Assembly (NCBI RefSeq): GCF_964204645.1
Contig: NC_134033.1
Location: 9,894,231 to 9,958,230, forward strand
Length of the DNA stretch: 64,000 nucleotides
Reading direction: 5' to 3'
Origin: Tubulanus polymorphus
Lineage: Eukaryota > Nemertea > Palaeonemertea > Tubulaniformes > Tubulanidae
The notes under the pieces are model-generated. The model had not been told where the DNA came from. It did not search any database and saw only the letters and a list, made by a program, of their open reading frames with translations. The translations under genes and the position numbers were made by a program. Shown in pieces: positions 10,560-22,008 of this stretch (the stretch's first letter is position 1; the number at the start of each line of letters is the position of its first letter).

Positions 10560-13128
10560 GTAACCCTCAACAACTATCCCAGAACCAACCGGGAAGTTTT
10601 GGGTTTTCTTCAGAAATACTCTGAATGCACTCGCTTTCTTGGCCTATGGCATAAGGAATATCTCCGTCGGCTGACAGAAAGACAAAGTTCCCTTACCACA
10701 GTAAATGTTGCCGCCAAATTTGGTCAAGAAGTCGTTCCCCAGAAGGCACTTTTGTGTCAAGTCATCAGTAATTACCATTGATGTGGTGAAGGTGACCGAT
10801 CTTAACAGTGACATATGCTGCCCCCCTAATTGACGTCTTGTCCATTTGCTATAGTAAGTGCCCCATGGACAGGTTTCAACTCAGTGTGTTGTCCTCTCGG
10901 ACGACGTCCAGGAGGACTGATGTTTCTGTTTTGTTTTTTACAATGGCATGGCAATAGAGCCCCGTGTCATGAAGCTTAACATGTCAAATATTTACCGTAG
11001 GTGGCCTCACCGTATCTGGGGGCTACACAAACCTCAGCGTTTTACCCACCGTAGTAGGCAATGGAGAAAATTCGGGAGCGTCGGGTCTTAAACTAGGCAT
11101 CACTTTATTCATGTCTACTTTGCTAGGGTTGGTTGACGCACTACGTGAGTTTGAACCTTTTTGAGGTGACGTTGGTACAGTGGTGGAAACATTTCTAGCC
11201 TTGCTGTCTGGTCTTTGGCGCCAATCACCATCCGTATCCGGTGACATTCTTTTTGCTGGAGGAATATACTTTAGTATGTCAGCTGGGCCTACCACCCTCG
11301 GAAATCCCATTGGTCCATTTCCCCGCTGACCTTAGGGGCAATTCTTTGCATAGTGGCCTACATCACCACACATGCGGCACTTTGTCTGAGGGCATTGGTT
11401 TGCCATATGACCTGGTGAATTACGCCGGTAACAGATGACTGGTGCCGGGTTATGTGAGTTACGTGAAATGGATTTGCATCTCTCAACCCGTGTGGACAGA
11501 TTCATCATCATCTTCATCCTTTCTTTCATTTGCGATGCGATTTGGGAGATGGCGTCATCTTTTTGTTGAACTTGGTGCACCTGGGCTCTAGACTTGGTTG
11601 ACCCCTGTGTCAGCTTTCTCGCTGTCTCCAGCGTCCTAGCCCCATTTATAGCATATGACAGGGTTGCGGCATAAATCTGCTGTTTTGCAGATGGGGCTAA
11701 GTTTAACCCCTTGAGGAACTGGTTCTTCCCCATTTCCTCCTGCATCTGATAATGCACATTCGTGTATGCATTTTTGGACAGTTCAGCCAGCTGGTCAGCG
11801 AAGCCTTCGAAGCTCTCCACCTGGTTCTGGTCGTGTCTCTTGAGCTGCATCTTGTAATCGTCGCAAGTTTAAGTGTGATGAAAATGCCCCATCAGCAAAG
11901 TACAAAATTCGTCGTATTTAAAGGCCCATTGGTATGAGCAGTAGTTAACCGGGTAGTAAGCACTTGAGATGGGCCGTCCCACTAGCTACACTTACATGTT
12001 GATGATGTTTACAGTGAGTAAGGGTGGCTCACAACTGTAACTGTAGAGGTCACACACTGTAATATCTGACAAATTCATAAATTTTCATATAAAGTTCTGA
12101 GGTAATTTTAAATGGTGCAGTCTCATTGGGGATGAAAATCTGAAGCTTGTGATCATTTTCTGTTAGAAAAGGACCAAGATTAAAGAATTTGGCAAAATTT
12201 TGAGATTTTTAAAAATTATCAATTTTTATCCGATTTTGATGAAATTTTGGCATAACACTGAAGGTAGATAGCTTAACAAGTGTATGAAATTTCAGACTGA
12301 TTCCTTGATCGGGAAAAAGTTTTTTATAGTGAGATTTTGGTACTATGAAGTAGCCTATATTTTTGTTTATGTGTAGTGATGATCTAGGGTATCATGTTAC
12401 GGTTACTGTGCCATGCAAGCTGTGCTGATTCACTGGATAACTCCTCCCTTTACGTCATTCAAAGATTCAAATTGTGAAGAAAATACCAACGAAATTGCTT
12501 AATTACTCAAAGAGGAGGGCCTAAAACATAATTTCGACTGCAGAAATGAATATATTATACATTAATACATACGTCTGACAAAAAGGAGGATCCAAATCGG
12601 ATAACTGACAGAGAAAATAGGAGAATTCCAGTTTCAACCGTTGGAGCTCCTCACTGCTCCACAGGTTCAAAGATACTGCCATGTCTGACATTGATTGGGC
12701 TTTTATACTGCCAGTGGGCCTTTAAGTTCTCTCGGCAGTCACATGTTGGAAATGGCCTGGTAGGCCTCATGATCTAGTCGCATCAGAAGATGCAACTTCC
12801 TCTCCTCCCAGAAGTTTTTTCGACAGCTCATGTTGGCCAGATCAGCATTCGTGTCGAATCACTTGAGCCACACACGAAAATTAAGCCCTTTTGTATATGA
12901 CTTTGGGGCAGGGATATTGTGTGTGTCACGTTTGACTCGATTAGTTGATCTCCCTAACCTCTTAATAAAGTGTCTGAATTCTCGTGACATATCTTCTTCG
13001 TCGCCAGAGCTCTGCGCGTCTGGCTTCTGATCAGCCAGTATTTCCCGGCCCGATAACTTCGGGTCCTTATCAGGCCTCCGACTAGCTATTTACTCCTCAA
13101 CCAATCTCATCAACTCTGTGTCACTCAT
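10560..13128 (-). pseudogene. Ty3/gypsy gag-protease remnant interrupted by a MITE
   Basis: Minus-strand Gag starts at an ATG near 13128 (MSDTELMRLVEE) and runs through NIPAPKSYTKGLNFRVWLK (about 12880) to LDHEAYQ (about 12755). A MITE then occupies 11922-12721. Gag resumes as KYDEFCTLLMGHFHH and YKMQLKRHDQ (about 11830), ending in two zinc knuckles near 11400-11335 (CX2CX4HX4C clearest in CRMCGDVGHYAKNC). Downstream are a degraded protease start LHDTGLYCHAIV (about 10960) and MVITDDLTQKCLLGNDF (about 10740). Several stops and shifts are present, and RT, RNase H and integrase are absent. It belongs to the same Gag family as the remnants at 18.2 and 23.1-23.5 kb. Confidence 0.8.
11922..12721. 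mobile_element. 800 bp TTAA MITE inserted in gypsy gag
   Basis: Flanked by TTAA at 11918-11921 and 12722-12725. Terminal inverted repeats start AGGCCCATTGGTA on one side and AGGCCCACTGGCA on the other. It has no coding capacity. Almost its whole length matches, in reverse orientation, the outer parts of the larger copy at 44841-47017. TTAA targets are used by both the Kolobok and piggyBac superfamilies; AGG termini fit Kolobok-type elements better. Confidence 0.85.
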
Positions 13129-13142
13129 AGTGTCATCAATGA

Positions 13143-13950
13143 TATTCATTACCATGGTGTAAATGCAAACTTATATCTGGGCCTCCCAGCTAATGCTGGT
13201 TGCAAAAAATACCACTCCCTGGGTTAAAACAACAATACTCTACTGGGCTCATTAAAGTAGCCTTTCTCACTTCTGCCCTCGGCTGAAAAAATGGTGTAAG
13301 TTCGGTGTAGAACATTATAAGAATTCCTTGATTTCCTACTTTTTAATGGCCTTCTGCACTTTTTGACTTCGTGGACACAAAAACATTGCAACATTGTTTA
13401 TCGCAGCTATTACTCTTAGTATTATACTAAATTACCATCGAATATTTTATTGTAAAATATTTATTGTAGTATATTTATTTGTTAGGCAAATAGTCCTTCG
13501 GTTCTAACTGATTTTTAGCAGTAAATAAGACATACTGCTTTTTGTCGGCAAATATGATGACTTACTGCCTTTTGTCAGAGTAGCGAAATCTAATTAACTG
13601 GAAACAACACAAAATCTTATCTTATTTCAAAGTTAGATTTATTCAACATGGAATCATAACAAAAGTTTGGCTAAACATCAGAATTTGAAAACATCATTTC
13701 AACTTTAAATCAGATCTTTTTATGAGATAAAAATTTAAAATTGAATTTTTACAAATTATAGAAATGAATTCATTTTACCGATATCCATTAATAACATTAC
13801 GCATATTAACTTGCCCATCATAAACTCATATTAGGAATCAAATCAGATTCACATTATATAAAATTATTAGTTGAGTGTAATATTCAGTGTAGATCTCATA
13901 ATTCGTGTAACTTATAAAGCAGAACGGTATTTAGAGAGACATCATTCAAC
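13143..13950. other. Noncoding AT-rich stretch
   Basis: It should hold the leader and 5' LTR of the gypsy remnant ending at 13128, but no LTR edge, PBS or partner is visible. The stretch beyond 13400 is very AT-rich and featureless. Confidence 0.35.
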
Positions 13951-13954
13951 AACT

Positions 13955-15000
13955 TCAAGAGTCATTATTATCGATGAGATCAGTCAATATTTCGTTTACA
14001 GGGAGGGTTTCCCAAAACGCTGTTCGATTTTGGGGCATTAACATCAATAACCTGGTGCAGATGTCATTTTTCTTTTCTGTGGTGACCCCCCTAGGCTGCG
14101 ACCGAACATCAATTGATTCGAGATAGCGTTGTTCAAGTATCATTGTTGCAATTTTCTTCTTAAGAAAGAGCCCGAATTTGAATTGATCAGCGTCGTAATT
14201 TTTTTTCCATGACATGCCTGCACTACCATTTTCAAACTTGACAATTTTAACATATGCTAACATGGGCTTTGAAGTAAACTTAGCTGAAGATGATTCATTT
14301 TGAAAAAGAATGAAATCATTTGGGCTCATACACTCGGCTTTACCAAACTTGTCAACGATCTGTATGAAATCTGGGAAATTATACACATTCTTTGGAGCCT
14401 TCATTCCTTTTTCAATTTTTGAGTGAAAGTTATCAGCGCTCATAAACGTGTGACCTTTTTCCAGGTATATTATTTTAACTGATTAGACGCCCTGATTTCT
14501 ATTGACCTCAGCACATAATACAGTGTAGAATGTCCAATTTTTGTTTTGGGCCCACAGGTATCACAGTAGAATATAAAGTTATTTATATCCCTATTATGTC
14601 TTGACCGCATGTACTTTATGAAGGAACTGGCCAGATCTTCATCATTTCGGCCACTTAAGGCTTCATGCCATTAGATACCTGTTGGTTTTATCTTTGAATA
14701 ATTCATTCCGAGGGGGGCAAATGTTTCATTGATCACTACAAGTCGACGCGTGAATATAGCTGCTTTCACCCCCGGTAGCCTGGGCATCATTATTACCTTT
14801 CGTAGGTCAACTGAGCTAATCAACGTGACCCCATCAAAGGGTTTAGAAGCGTCAGCTTTGTACATTTCTCTGGCTATTTTTACATTTTGCTCATGAACTG
14901 TCCAATCTTTGCAAATACTGCAATCATCGATAGCACATGAAGACTTGTGCTTGTCATATGATAAACAAACTATGCAGAGATAGGGCAATACCTAGCGTTT
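13955..15000 (-). pseudogene. Decayed transposase-like gene of an unnamed invertebrate family
   Basis: Three blocks read in order on the minus strand. Block 1 (14988-14671) has a Cys cluster with CSICKDW followed by a spaced His, then SVDLRKVIMMPRLPG and RRLVVINETFAPLG. Block 2 (about 14655-14480, too short for an ORF list) reads WHEALSGRNDEDLASSF and FYCDTCGPKTKIGHSTLYY. Block 3 (14443-13955) reads MSADNFHSKIEKGM, VYNFPDFIQIVDKFG and LMLMPQNRTAFWETLPVN. From memory this order matches a repetitive protein family in hydrozoan and insect genomes whose middle motif is usually D-N-C-x-x-Q-N-K-N; here that motif is eroded. Frames are broken between blocks. I cannot assign a superfamily name. Confidence 0.5.
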
Positions 15001-15430
15001 GAATTAGGAGGAGAAAACAATAATACTTGCATGAAGAGCAATTTTCTCATAGGTGGACTGCTCCCTCTAAACCACATGGCCCTGATAGCTATGTAACATA
15101 GGCCACTGTGTCTTCACATTCAACATCGTATTAGATAAAACTTTGCATACATACCTCATGAATACTCTCTGAATTCTCCACTTGCACTTCAAGGTTTGTT
15201 GCATATAACTTCAAGCAACTCTGCAAATGTGGAAGTGGCCTCTGGAGGCCAACCAGAAAGTCCATTCATTATTTCAACAGAACATATCCCTTTACTACAG
15301 CTGTTTATTGCCTGAAAGATGAACAATTAACGGAAACACTTGAGTTAAGTTTCGCGATTGATCGACTCGCGGAAAAGTGACAAAGGTTTAATAATATTAG
15401 ACCTAAAAATAAAAGACCTTTCAATGGATC
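15001..15430 (-). other. Possible further 5' coding remnant of the 14 kb element
   Basis: On the minus strand, 15330-15170 gives a short readable stretch (MNGLSGWPPEATSTFAELLEV) interrupted by stops. It may be an upstream exon of the transposase-like gene or a downstream piece of the helicase. Nothing else was seen. Confidence 0.25.
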
Positions 15431-16318
15431 TTATTTTAGAAGACAAAACATTCCCATTGAAATCACCTCAAACAAATCCATTTCATCCTGCCTTTTAATG
15501 TGCGATAACACAACAGAATGAGGGATCGCTGCCTTCCATATTGGTGAAGTGAATGCCATTTCACCGTCATCCATGTAACGCGCGTTCTTTACAGGGGGTA
15601 ATTGCATAAAATCACCTGAAAGTTCAGACACGGAATCAGTATTGAGCAATCATATTGAGATGTCAGATTTGAATATCAGTTATGCCCAAGTTGTTACAAC
15701 TCGTCCCTACTTCCATCTACAAATTTCTTGCTACTACAGCACTGATCACTATGAAGCTGCACATCACACGTGTTCATTCGCTCAAATGCCTTCTTATATC
15801 CCTCTTCTGTAGATATCTTCTTTGAAAGAATATCAACGTCCACCACCTAAAACGTCCACCACCTAAAACAAATAATAATAAAACAATAGTAACGATAGTT
15901 CCCTGCTTAAGAATAATATTAAGGCCTCGGCCATAAAATAGTGTATTACGCAATGATATTAATCCAAACATCACGTGTCATGGTTGATAATTTTTCACCT
16001 ACCCACCCTATAACTCACTAACTATAACTCAAGAAAATCCCTGTCTTATTATCTAGAGCCCAGGCCGTAACGAAATCCCACCCTGTGAACCACCTTTACC
16101 ATGTAATGCAATGGGTACAGTTCTGGCATGGAATAATTAAATTTTACTCACCGGTGAATAGTCATGGCTTTCGGCAAGAGGTCACTGTACACTTGCGTGG
16201 CTTTGCCAGTCGATGCAGTCAAAAAAACTTTCCTTCCTCTGTTGACCAACTCTTTGTAGATTTTCTTAACAGTGTAAGATTGTCCGGTAATCAAAAAGTT
16301 ATGTTTCGCAATCGCTAA
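15431..16318 (-). pseudogene. PIF1-like DNA helicase, exon fragments
   Basis: Three minus-strand pieces fit PIF1-family (SF1B) helicases. The first (about 16318-16150) holds the Walker A region: FLITGQ, YTVKKIYKELVNRGRKVFL, TASTGKAT and TIHR, followed by a GTGAGT donor. The second (about 15855-15730) resembles the Walker B neighbourhood (VVDVDILSKK). The third (15617-15431) starts after a CAG acceptor with GDFMQLPPVKN and continues FTSPIWKAAIPHSVVLSHIKRQ. About five residues of the Walker A glycine/Lys loop are missing, so ATP binding should be lost. Such helicases occur in hosts and in Helitrons; no Rep domain was seen. Confidence 0.65.
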
Positions 16319-17043
16319 ATTAAGCGCTTACACCTGATTTTCATCTAGATCGCCCATTGTGGTATAATCTCATGCAATAACTTAAAAACCGCTGACAAAT
16401 CTCTAACCAAAGTTCGAACGTGAACGCGTCGCGGACCCAACAAAGAACCACACGCAAGCTGTTGCATCATTATATAGCACACTGTGGCCCCCACAGCGCT
16501 ATCAGCTGATCAGTATCAGTGTGTCATAGTCGTGATGTGGGTTCGAGTCCAGTCCCGCTGTCTGTTTAAACTGTGCGAAAAGGCCGTTTCCTGTCGTGAA
16601 GTTAGATAAATGCAGCGTTAGGAAACCAGAACGACGTAACGCAACAAACCACAAAAAAACAAACAAATTTCCCGCTCGAAAGTCGAATGTGACTGAATTT
16701 AATTGCTCGAAGACCATGTGTTTCTATTTACTATCAACATCTCCGCTACTTTCAGCCGAACAATCAATTGTTCGAAGACCATGTGCTATAGGAAAATATT
16801 GCCACATTCATCAGGAAGAAAATGAGCTGGTAGGCCTAAAATTAGAATTTTGGAACTGTTTAATTGGCTTCATGGATTTTTCTGCTAAATACAAAGAATT
16901 GCTAAAACACAGCCAATATCAAATTTTGTGTCATGCTTCGCAGAGCCCTTATAGTTTTCTGGACATATCTAAACCAAAACTAGCTGCCACGACACAAGTG
17001 GAAATCAAAATGAATATATGTGTAATTGTACGTCCTTCTAGAT
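16319..17043. other. Noncoding stretch with a tRNA-like B-box word
   Basis: A plus-strand frame at 16596-17045 has no recognised domain. GGGTTCGAGTCC near 16537 resembles a polymerase III B box but no A box or cloverleaf fits around it. The piggyBac-derived arm starts abruptly at about 17044. Confidence 0.35.
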
Positions 17044-17982
17044 AGTTAGACTCTGTTACAATATGGTTCATCCAGACAATAAACTCAGTGCACGCAAGTT
17101 TTGATTGGCAGTTATTGATAACCTATTGGCCGGTTACGTCAATGTTCATCAGCCATGAGTGAATATGAACCACCCTAATGCAGCCAATATTATAAACTGT
17201 CTCTCCGGTCGACAATTTCCTGGGACTTACGAAAACAAGAGTCATAGACCTGAATGTGTTGTGTGTTCAGACCGACATGGTGGAAAGCGTGTTCAAACAC
17301 GCACCTATTGCAAGCGGTGCAACATTGCAATGTGTGCAACAGTATGTTTTGAACGCTACCATACCCTACAAATCTATAAATAAGGTAAGAAATAAGAGTC
17401 ATTCAGATATAGCTTTATTGAACAATTCATAATCAAACAACTGTGTATGATTACAATATTGCACATTAATAAAGTAGAGTATGAAAACGATTCCAGCCAT
17501 CATTACACTACTATTTAGCATAAAAAAGCATAACATATCATAATTATGACAGTACTGCAAGTAAGGAGTGTAAAACATGTTTGTGAGTGTTGTTCTTGGG
17601 TTTGATAACTGATTTCTTTTTATTTGGCTGAAAAATTTTGATTTTTCATGTATTTTTAGGAAAATTGGGCATTACGCATAAATAATTAGCTAATTAGCAT
17701 GAACTAGAATTTTTTTTAAGAATAACAAGATTATATGTTGTGAGTCTATTTAGTAATGAACAACTTCTTCTCATATGGCAAAGCTGCATGATCAATAGTT
17801 CAAGCAGTAAAGCACTCTGAATTGAAGGTACTGGAAATAACTGTAATTCCAGCCGTTATTACACTTTATAAAGATTTAGCCTATAATAGCATAATTTAGC
17901 ATAATTATGACAGTAATGCAATTTAGTAGTGTAAAGCATATTCATGAGTGATGTTATATTGGGTTTGATAACTCTTATGTTG
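17044..17982 (+). repeat. Left arm of a 0.94 kb inverted repeat (piggyBac 3' end)
   Basis: Nearly identical in reverse complement to 21072-22008. I saw only scattered single-base differences over more than 900 bases. It carries the end of a piggyBac transposase and the first part of a 360 bp tandem repeat. The match stops sharply at both ends (unrelated sequence below 17044 and above 17982). Spacing to the partner is 3.1 kb. Confidence 0.9.
17050..17383 (+). pseudogene. piggyBac transposase C-terminal fragment
   Basis: Reads DNKLSARKF, a stop, LLAGYVNVHQP, a stop, then MNHPNAANIINCLSGRQF and the Cys/His finger typical of piggyBac C-termini: ECVVCSDRHGGKR, TYCKRCNIAMC and CFERYHTL. The catalytic core is absent upstream. 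Two in-frame stops precede the finger. It is a truncated copy of the same lineage as 21672-23076. Confidence 0.85.
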
Positions 17983-18180
17983 GATTTGGTTAAAATTTTT
18001 AGGATTTTTCATACAATTTTAGGAAAAATCAGGCATTTCGCATAATTAATTAGCTAATTAGCATAAATTTTAATAATTTTTGATGAACAATAAAATTATT
18101 TCTTGGAAGCTTATTTAGTTAGGAACAACTTCTTCTTATATGGCAAAGCCGTATGATCAATAGTACAGCACTCTGAATTG
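17490..18180 (+). repeat. Two-copy tandem repeat, period about 360 bp
   Basis: A unit starting TTCCAGCC at about 17490 recurs diverged at about 17849. Shared words include CATAATTATGACAGTA, GGGTTTGATAACT, TTAGCTAATTAGCAT and AACAACTTCTTCT. Only the first unit and part of the second are repeated in the right inverted arm. It forms the noncoding 3' region of the piggyBac lineage. Confidence 0.75.
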
Positions 18181-18229
18181 GAGGTATCTAAATACTGCAA
18201 ATCACAGCAAAACTGCCCAACCTGTACAG

Positions 18230-20160
18230 TACACCAGGTACCATAAAACCTCAACGCGTTAAGAGTTAAGGCACGCGAGCAAAAAAAGCCAGAGAACCTG
18301 GATCGTTTCGCTGACGCGCTTATGGAGCTCGCACAAAACGCCTATCGAGACACTGGGCATACACTACAAGATGAGCTAGCTCATGTTCAGTTTCTGACTG
18401 GAGTTAATTTACCATTAGCAGCTAGGGAACAGTTGTACAAGCCGAAGACCTTGCCAGAAGCTGTATCCCTGGCTAGGGGTTTTGAGTCAGCTCGCTGGAT
18501 AGCTGAAAAACAGGAGTCGAGGGGGAAATGGGCAATGGTAGTTGAGGCTCAGCCAAAACCCGTCGAGAAAGAGCTGCTCTCCGAACTTATCAAACAGGAA
18601 CAGGTCTGGAGCTTAAACCTCAGCATCGAAAATCCCCATGGACAACCAAATAACCCTGTATATAGTGTAAATGAAAATAATTATGAATATGACAACCTGA
18701 ATGGTAGCTGCCCGAGGTCTAGTGGTTTACACCACGGGGAGAGCACACCTTTTAATGGTCAAAGCTCTTCTCCAGAGTGCACCACGGAATCTGAAGCTGA
18801 CCTACCAACGAACAGTAACTGAGGGCCCACCCCATTAGTGAGAAGTGAGCAAAACGTAAATATCCGTGACAGTGGCCTCTATTGTTCTGCTATAGTCAAT
18901 AGCGAAGGGGGAATCTCTGCGCTTCTTGACACCGGCGCTGGTGTGACTATGCTTCAGTCTGGGAGGCGAGTAATGGGGGTGAAGTGGGGTGCCTGAAACC
19001 AATTGATTTTGAATTGGTTATGGCTACTGGCCAGGACATTAAGGTTAGGGGTTCAGTTGATGTTCACCTTAGTTTGGGGGATGGTAGTTTTATAACCTCA
19101 ATGGTGATTGCTGATGATTTGTCACAGGATTGTCTCCTTGGTGGTGATTTCTTCCGCGGCAACAAAATGTGTGATTGATTAGCCAAATAGAGTCATGAGC
19201 TGTGATCCGCCAGACATACCATTGGAACACAAAGATTCCCGACCAACTGCAGGTCGGCTAATTCTGACCGAGACTTGCAAGATCCCAGCCAGACACAAAA
19301 TTGTAGCCACTGCTTATCTTGGGCAGATTTACACCCACAAAAACAATTCTGTCGGAATGGTATGTGGTAGAGCTCCAGGTCCATTCGGCATTGGTAGAAC
19401 ACTGGTTAGCGCGAATAATAACAAGGTGGCTGTTCGCTTAGCCACCTTTTCGAACGTGATGTGCTGTGCAACCAAGGCGAATTTGTAGGGATTTTCTCTC
19501 CTTTAAACAGTATTGAAATCCTCACTACCAAGGATAAGAGACCAGATTTCCCCAAAACCCATACTAGTAGTGAGGGTCTAAATTCGTTGTTTACAGAGCT
19601 GAGCTCGACACAATAGACATTTCGGCCAGGGAACACGAGGTCTCAAAGAAGGTTGTCTCTGATTAACGGGATGTGTTTTCCTACGACGACGTTGACATAG
19701 GAAGGACTTCATTAGTTTAATTTGAAATCGATACGAGTGACCATCGCCCAATCAAGCAACAACCGAGGCATTTACCACCAGGTCATAGACAGTTTGTCGT
19801 GGGTCATAATTCTGAATTACATAGTCAGGGCCTCATCCAACCATCACAATCTCCCTGGGCCAGCCCTATAGTTTTGGCAAAGAAGGTAGCCTTAGGCTGT
19901 GTTGTGATTATCGGAAGTTAAACGATGCTACGATAAAGGACAGCTATCCGCTGGGACGAACTGACTCCACTCATGAAGCTCTGTCAGGGTCGTCATGGTT
20001 CTCCTCTCTTGACCTCACAAGTGGGTACCATCAGATGCCTATATAGGAGGGGGATAAACTAAAGACAGCGTTCTGCACGGAGGATCGATTGTGGATGTGG
20101 AACATCATTGCATTTGGCCTAACTAATGCTCCTGCCTGGCCTTTTGACTCATGCATCCCT
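18230..20160 (+). pseudogene. 3' half of a Ty3/gypsy element (Gag C-end, protease, RT)
   Basis: Gag resumes mid-protein (LDRFADALMELAQNAYRD, about 18300) and runs to about 18822. A protease follows near 18880 (GLYCSAIV, LLDTGAGVTML), then MVIADDLSQDCLLGGDFF near 19110. RT remnants lie near 19990-20120 (SLDLTSGYHQMP and WMWNIIAFGLTNAPA). Stops and shifts are frequent, no zinc knuckle is clear, and RNase H and integrase are deleted. Gag lacks its N-terminus at exactly the point where the minus-strand fragment at 23142-23486 ends. I infer the two are halves of one insertion. Confidence 0.8.
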
Positions 20161-20578
20161 GCCTCAGTCCTGGTTCTGTGTGTTTTTCTGCTGGAATCAC
20201 CATATTTTAGCTTCCACTTGTATATAGACCATCATTTGTATATCGACCATCATTTCTATATAGACCGAAAGTCCCGACATGTGAGTCGGTATGGGGATGG
20301 CGGGGTCAACACCGTATATCGGTAAATGGCCAGCCATCGACCCTGCAGCGGTGAACCCTAGTTAACCTCGTGCTTCAGGAATGGATTCAGCAGAAGTGTA
20401 AATAATCACCTAGACTCATATTGACACTGTGCAATAACATTGTGATTTTATCTCTTGTGAACTTTTTGCAATGGATCCCTGTGCGTTGGACTTAATGTGA
20501 TCGTGTTGGACTTATAGTATTGCGAAAGTTATTTTTTGGAACTGAACCGTGTTTGAGCACACATTTTTAGGGGGAGTG
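20161..20578 (+). other. 3' noncoding end of the gypsy remnant
   Basis: Contains three copies of an 18 bp unit (TATATAGACCATCATTTG type) at about 20220-20268. It ends in a purine-rich tract, TTTTTAGGGGGAGTG (20564-20578), directly before the LTR, as expected for a polypurine tract priming plus-strand synthesis. Confidence 0.6.
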
Positions 20579-20801
20579 GTGTAACGGTATGGCTCCTGAC
20601 ATTATCATGTTGTAATATAGTGTATTTGTATTTGTAATAATAAATGTTAGCGATAAGTGGCGTATCGCTCTCTTGAAAAGAATCCATTGTCCTAGTGAGT
20701 TGTGTGTGATTCTATTGTCCGGGTTCAAGACTCTTATGGTCCCCTATTACAGTGGCGATTAACTTTGATATATCCATACCCCAAGACGACAATTGATACA
20801 A
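20579..20801 (+). repeat. 3' LTR of the split gypsy element
   Basis: Starts GTGTAACGG after the polypurine tract and ends GATACAA. It matches the minus-strand LTR at 23821-24055 over its length, including TGGCGTATC and GAAAAGAATCCATTGTCC. The five bases outside the end are TGATG (20802-20806). An internal AATAAA lies near 20639. It is slightly shorter than its partner (223 against 235). Confidence 0.85.
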
Positions 20802-20806
20802 TGATG

Positions 20807-21071
20807 CTGAATTTGTTTTTTCGGTGCGGCAGATGCACCTTTCTCCCCTGAATCAAAACGAAAAACAAGCGTGTAGCGCAAGGATGGGGCGATGCCCAAG
20901 TAAAAATCCGCGATTCGACCGGAGAATGTATAATGGCTACTTTGCGAACTGGGTTGTTTATCCACTCGTATCCGCTAAATATTTTCTCTGTGCAAGTAGC
21001 CACAGAGAATGGGGCAAAGATTAAATTTGAATTAATTTGTTTAGAGCCATTTGTAATGGAAAATGAAAATA
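20807..21071. other. Flank between LTR and right inverted arm
   Basis: No coding evidence. Under the inversion model this is DNA that once lay next to the left arm at 17982. Confidence 0.5.
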
Positions 21072-22008
21072 CAACATAAGAGTTATCAAACCCAATATAA
21101 CATCACTCATGAATATGCTTTACACTACTAAATTGCATTACTGTCATAATTATGCTAAATTATGCTATTATAGGCTAAATCTTTATAAAGTGTAATAACG
21201 GCTGGAATTACAGTTATTTCCAGTACCTTCAATTCAGAGTGCTTTACTGCTTGAACTATTGATCATGCAGCTTTGCCATATGAGAAGAAGTTGTTCATTA
21301 CTAAATAGACTCACAACATATAATCTTGTTATTCTTAAAAAAAATTCTAGTTCATGCTAATTAGCTAATTATTTATGCGTAATGCCCAATTTTTCCTAAA
21401 AATACATGAAAAATCAAAATTTTTCAGCCAAATAAAAAGAAATCAGTTATCAAACCCAAGAACAACACTCACAAACATGTTTTACACTCCTTACTTGCAG
21501 TACTGTCATAATTATGATATGTTATGCTTTTTTATGCTAAATAGTAGTGTAATGATGGCTGGAATCGTTTTCATACTCTACTTTAATAATGTGCAATATT
21601 GTAATCATACACAGTTGTTTGATTATGAATTGTTCAATAAAGCTATATCTGAATGACTCTTATTTCTTACCTTATTTATAGGTTTTTAGGGTATGGTAGC
21701 GTTCAAAACGTATTGTTGCACACATTGCAACGTTGCACCGCTTGCAATAGGTGCGTGTTTGAACACGCTTTCCACCATGTCGGTCTGAACACACAACACA
21801 TTCAGGTCTATGACTCTTGTTTTCGTAAGTCCCAGGAAATTGTCGACCGGAGAGACAGTTTATAGTATTGGCTGCATTAGGGTGGTTCATATTCACTCAT
21901 GGCTGATGAACATTGACGTAACCGGCCAATAGGTTATCAATAACTGCCAATCAAAACTTGCGTGCACTGAGTTTATTGTCTGGATGAACCATATTGTAAT
22001 AGAGTCTA
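21072..22008 (-). repeat. Right arm of the 0.94 kb inverted repeat
   Basis: Reverse complement of 17044-17982, continuous on its outer side with the rest of a piggyBac gene (22009-23076). This arm therefore belongs to the longer copy. The match ends at the same point inside the second 360 bp tandem unit. Confidence 0.9.

Noticed and set aside
16500-16570. Possible tRNA gene or SINE head (GGGTTCGAGTCC B-box word)
   Set aside because: No A box at the right distance and no stems that close a cloverleaf; treated as chance.
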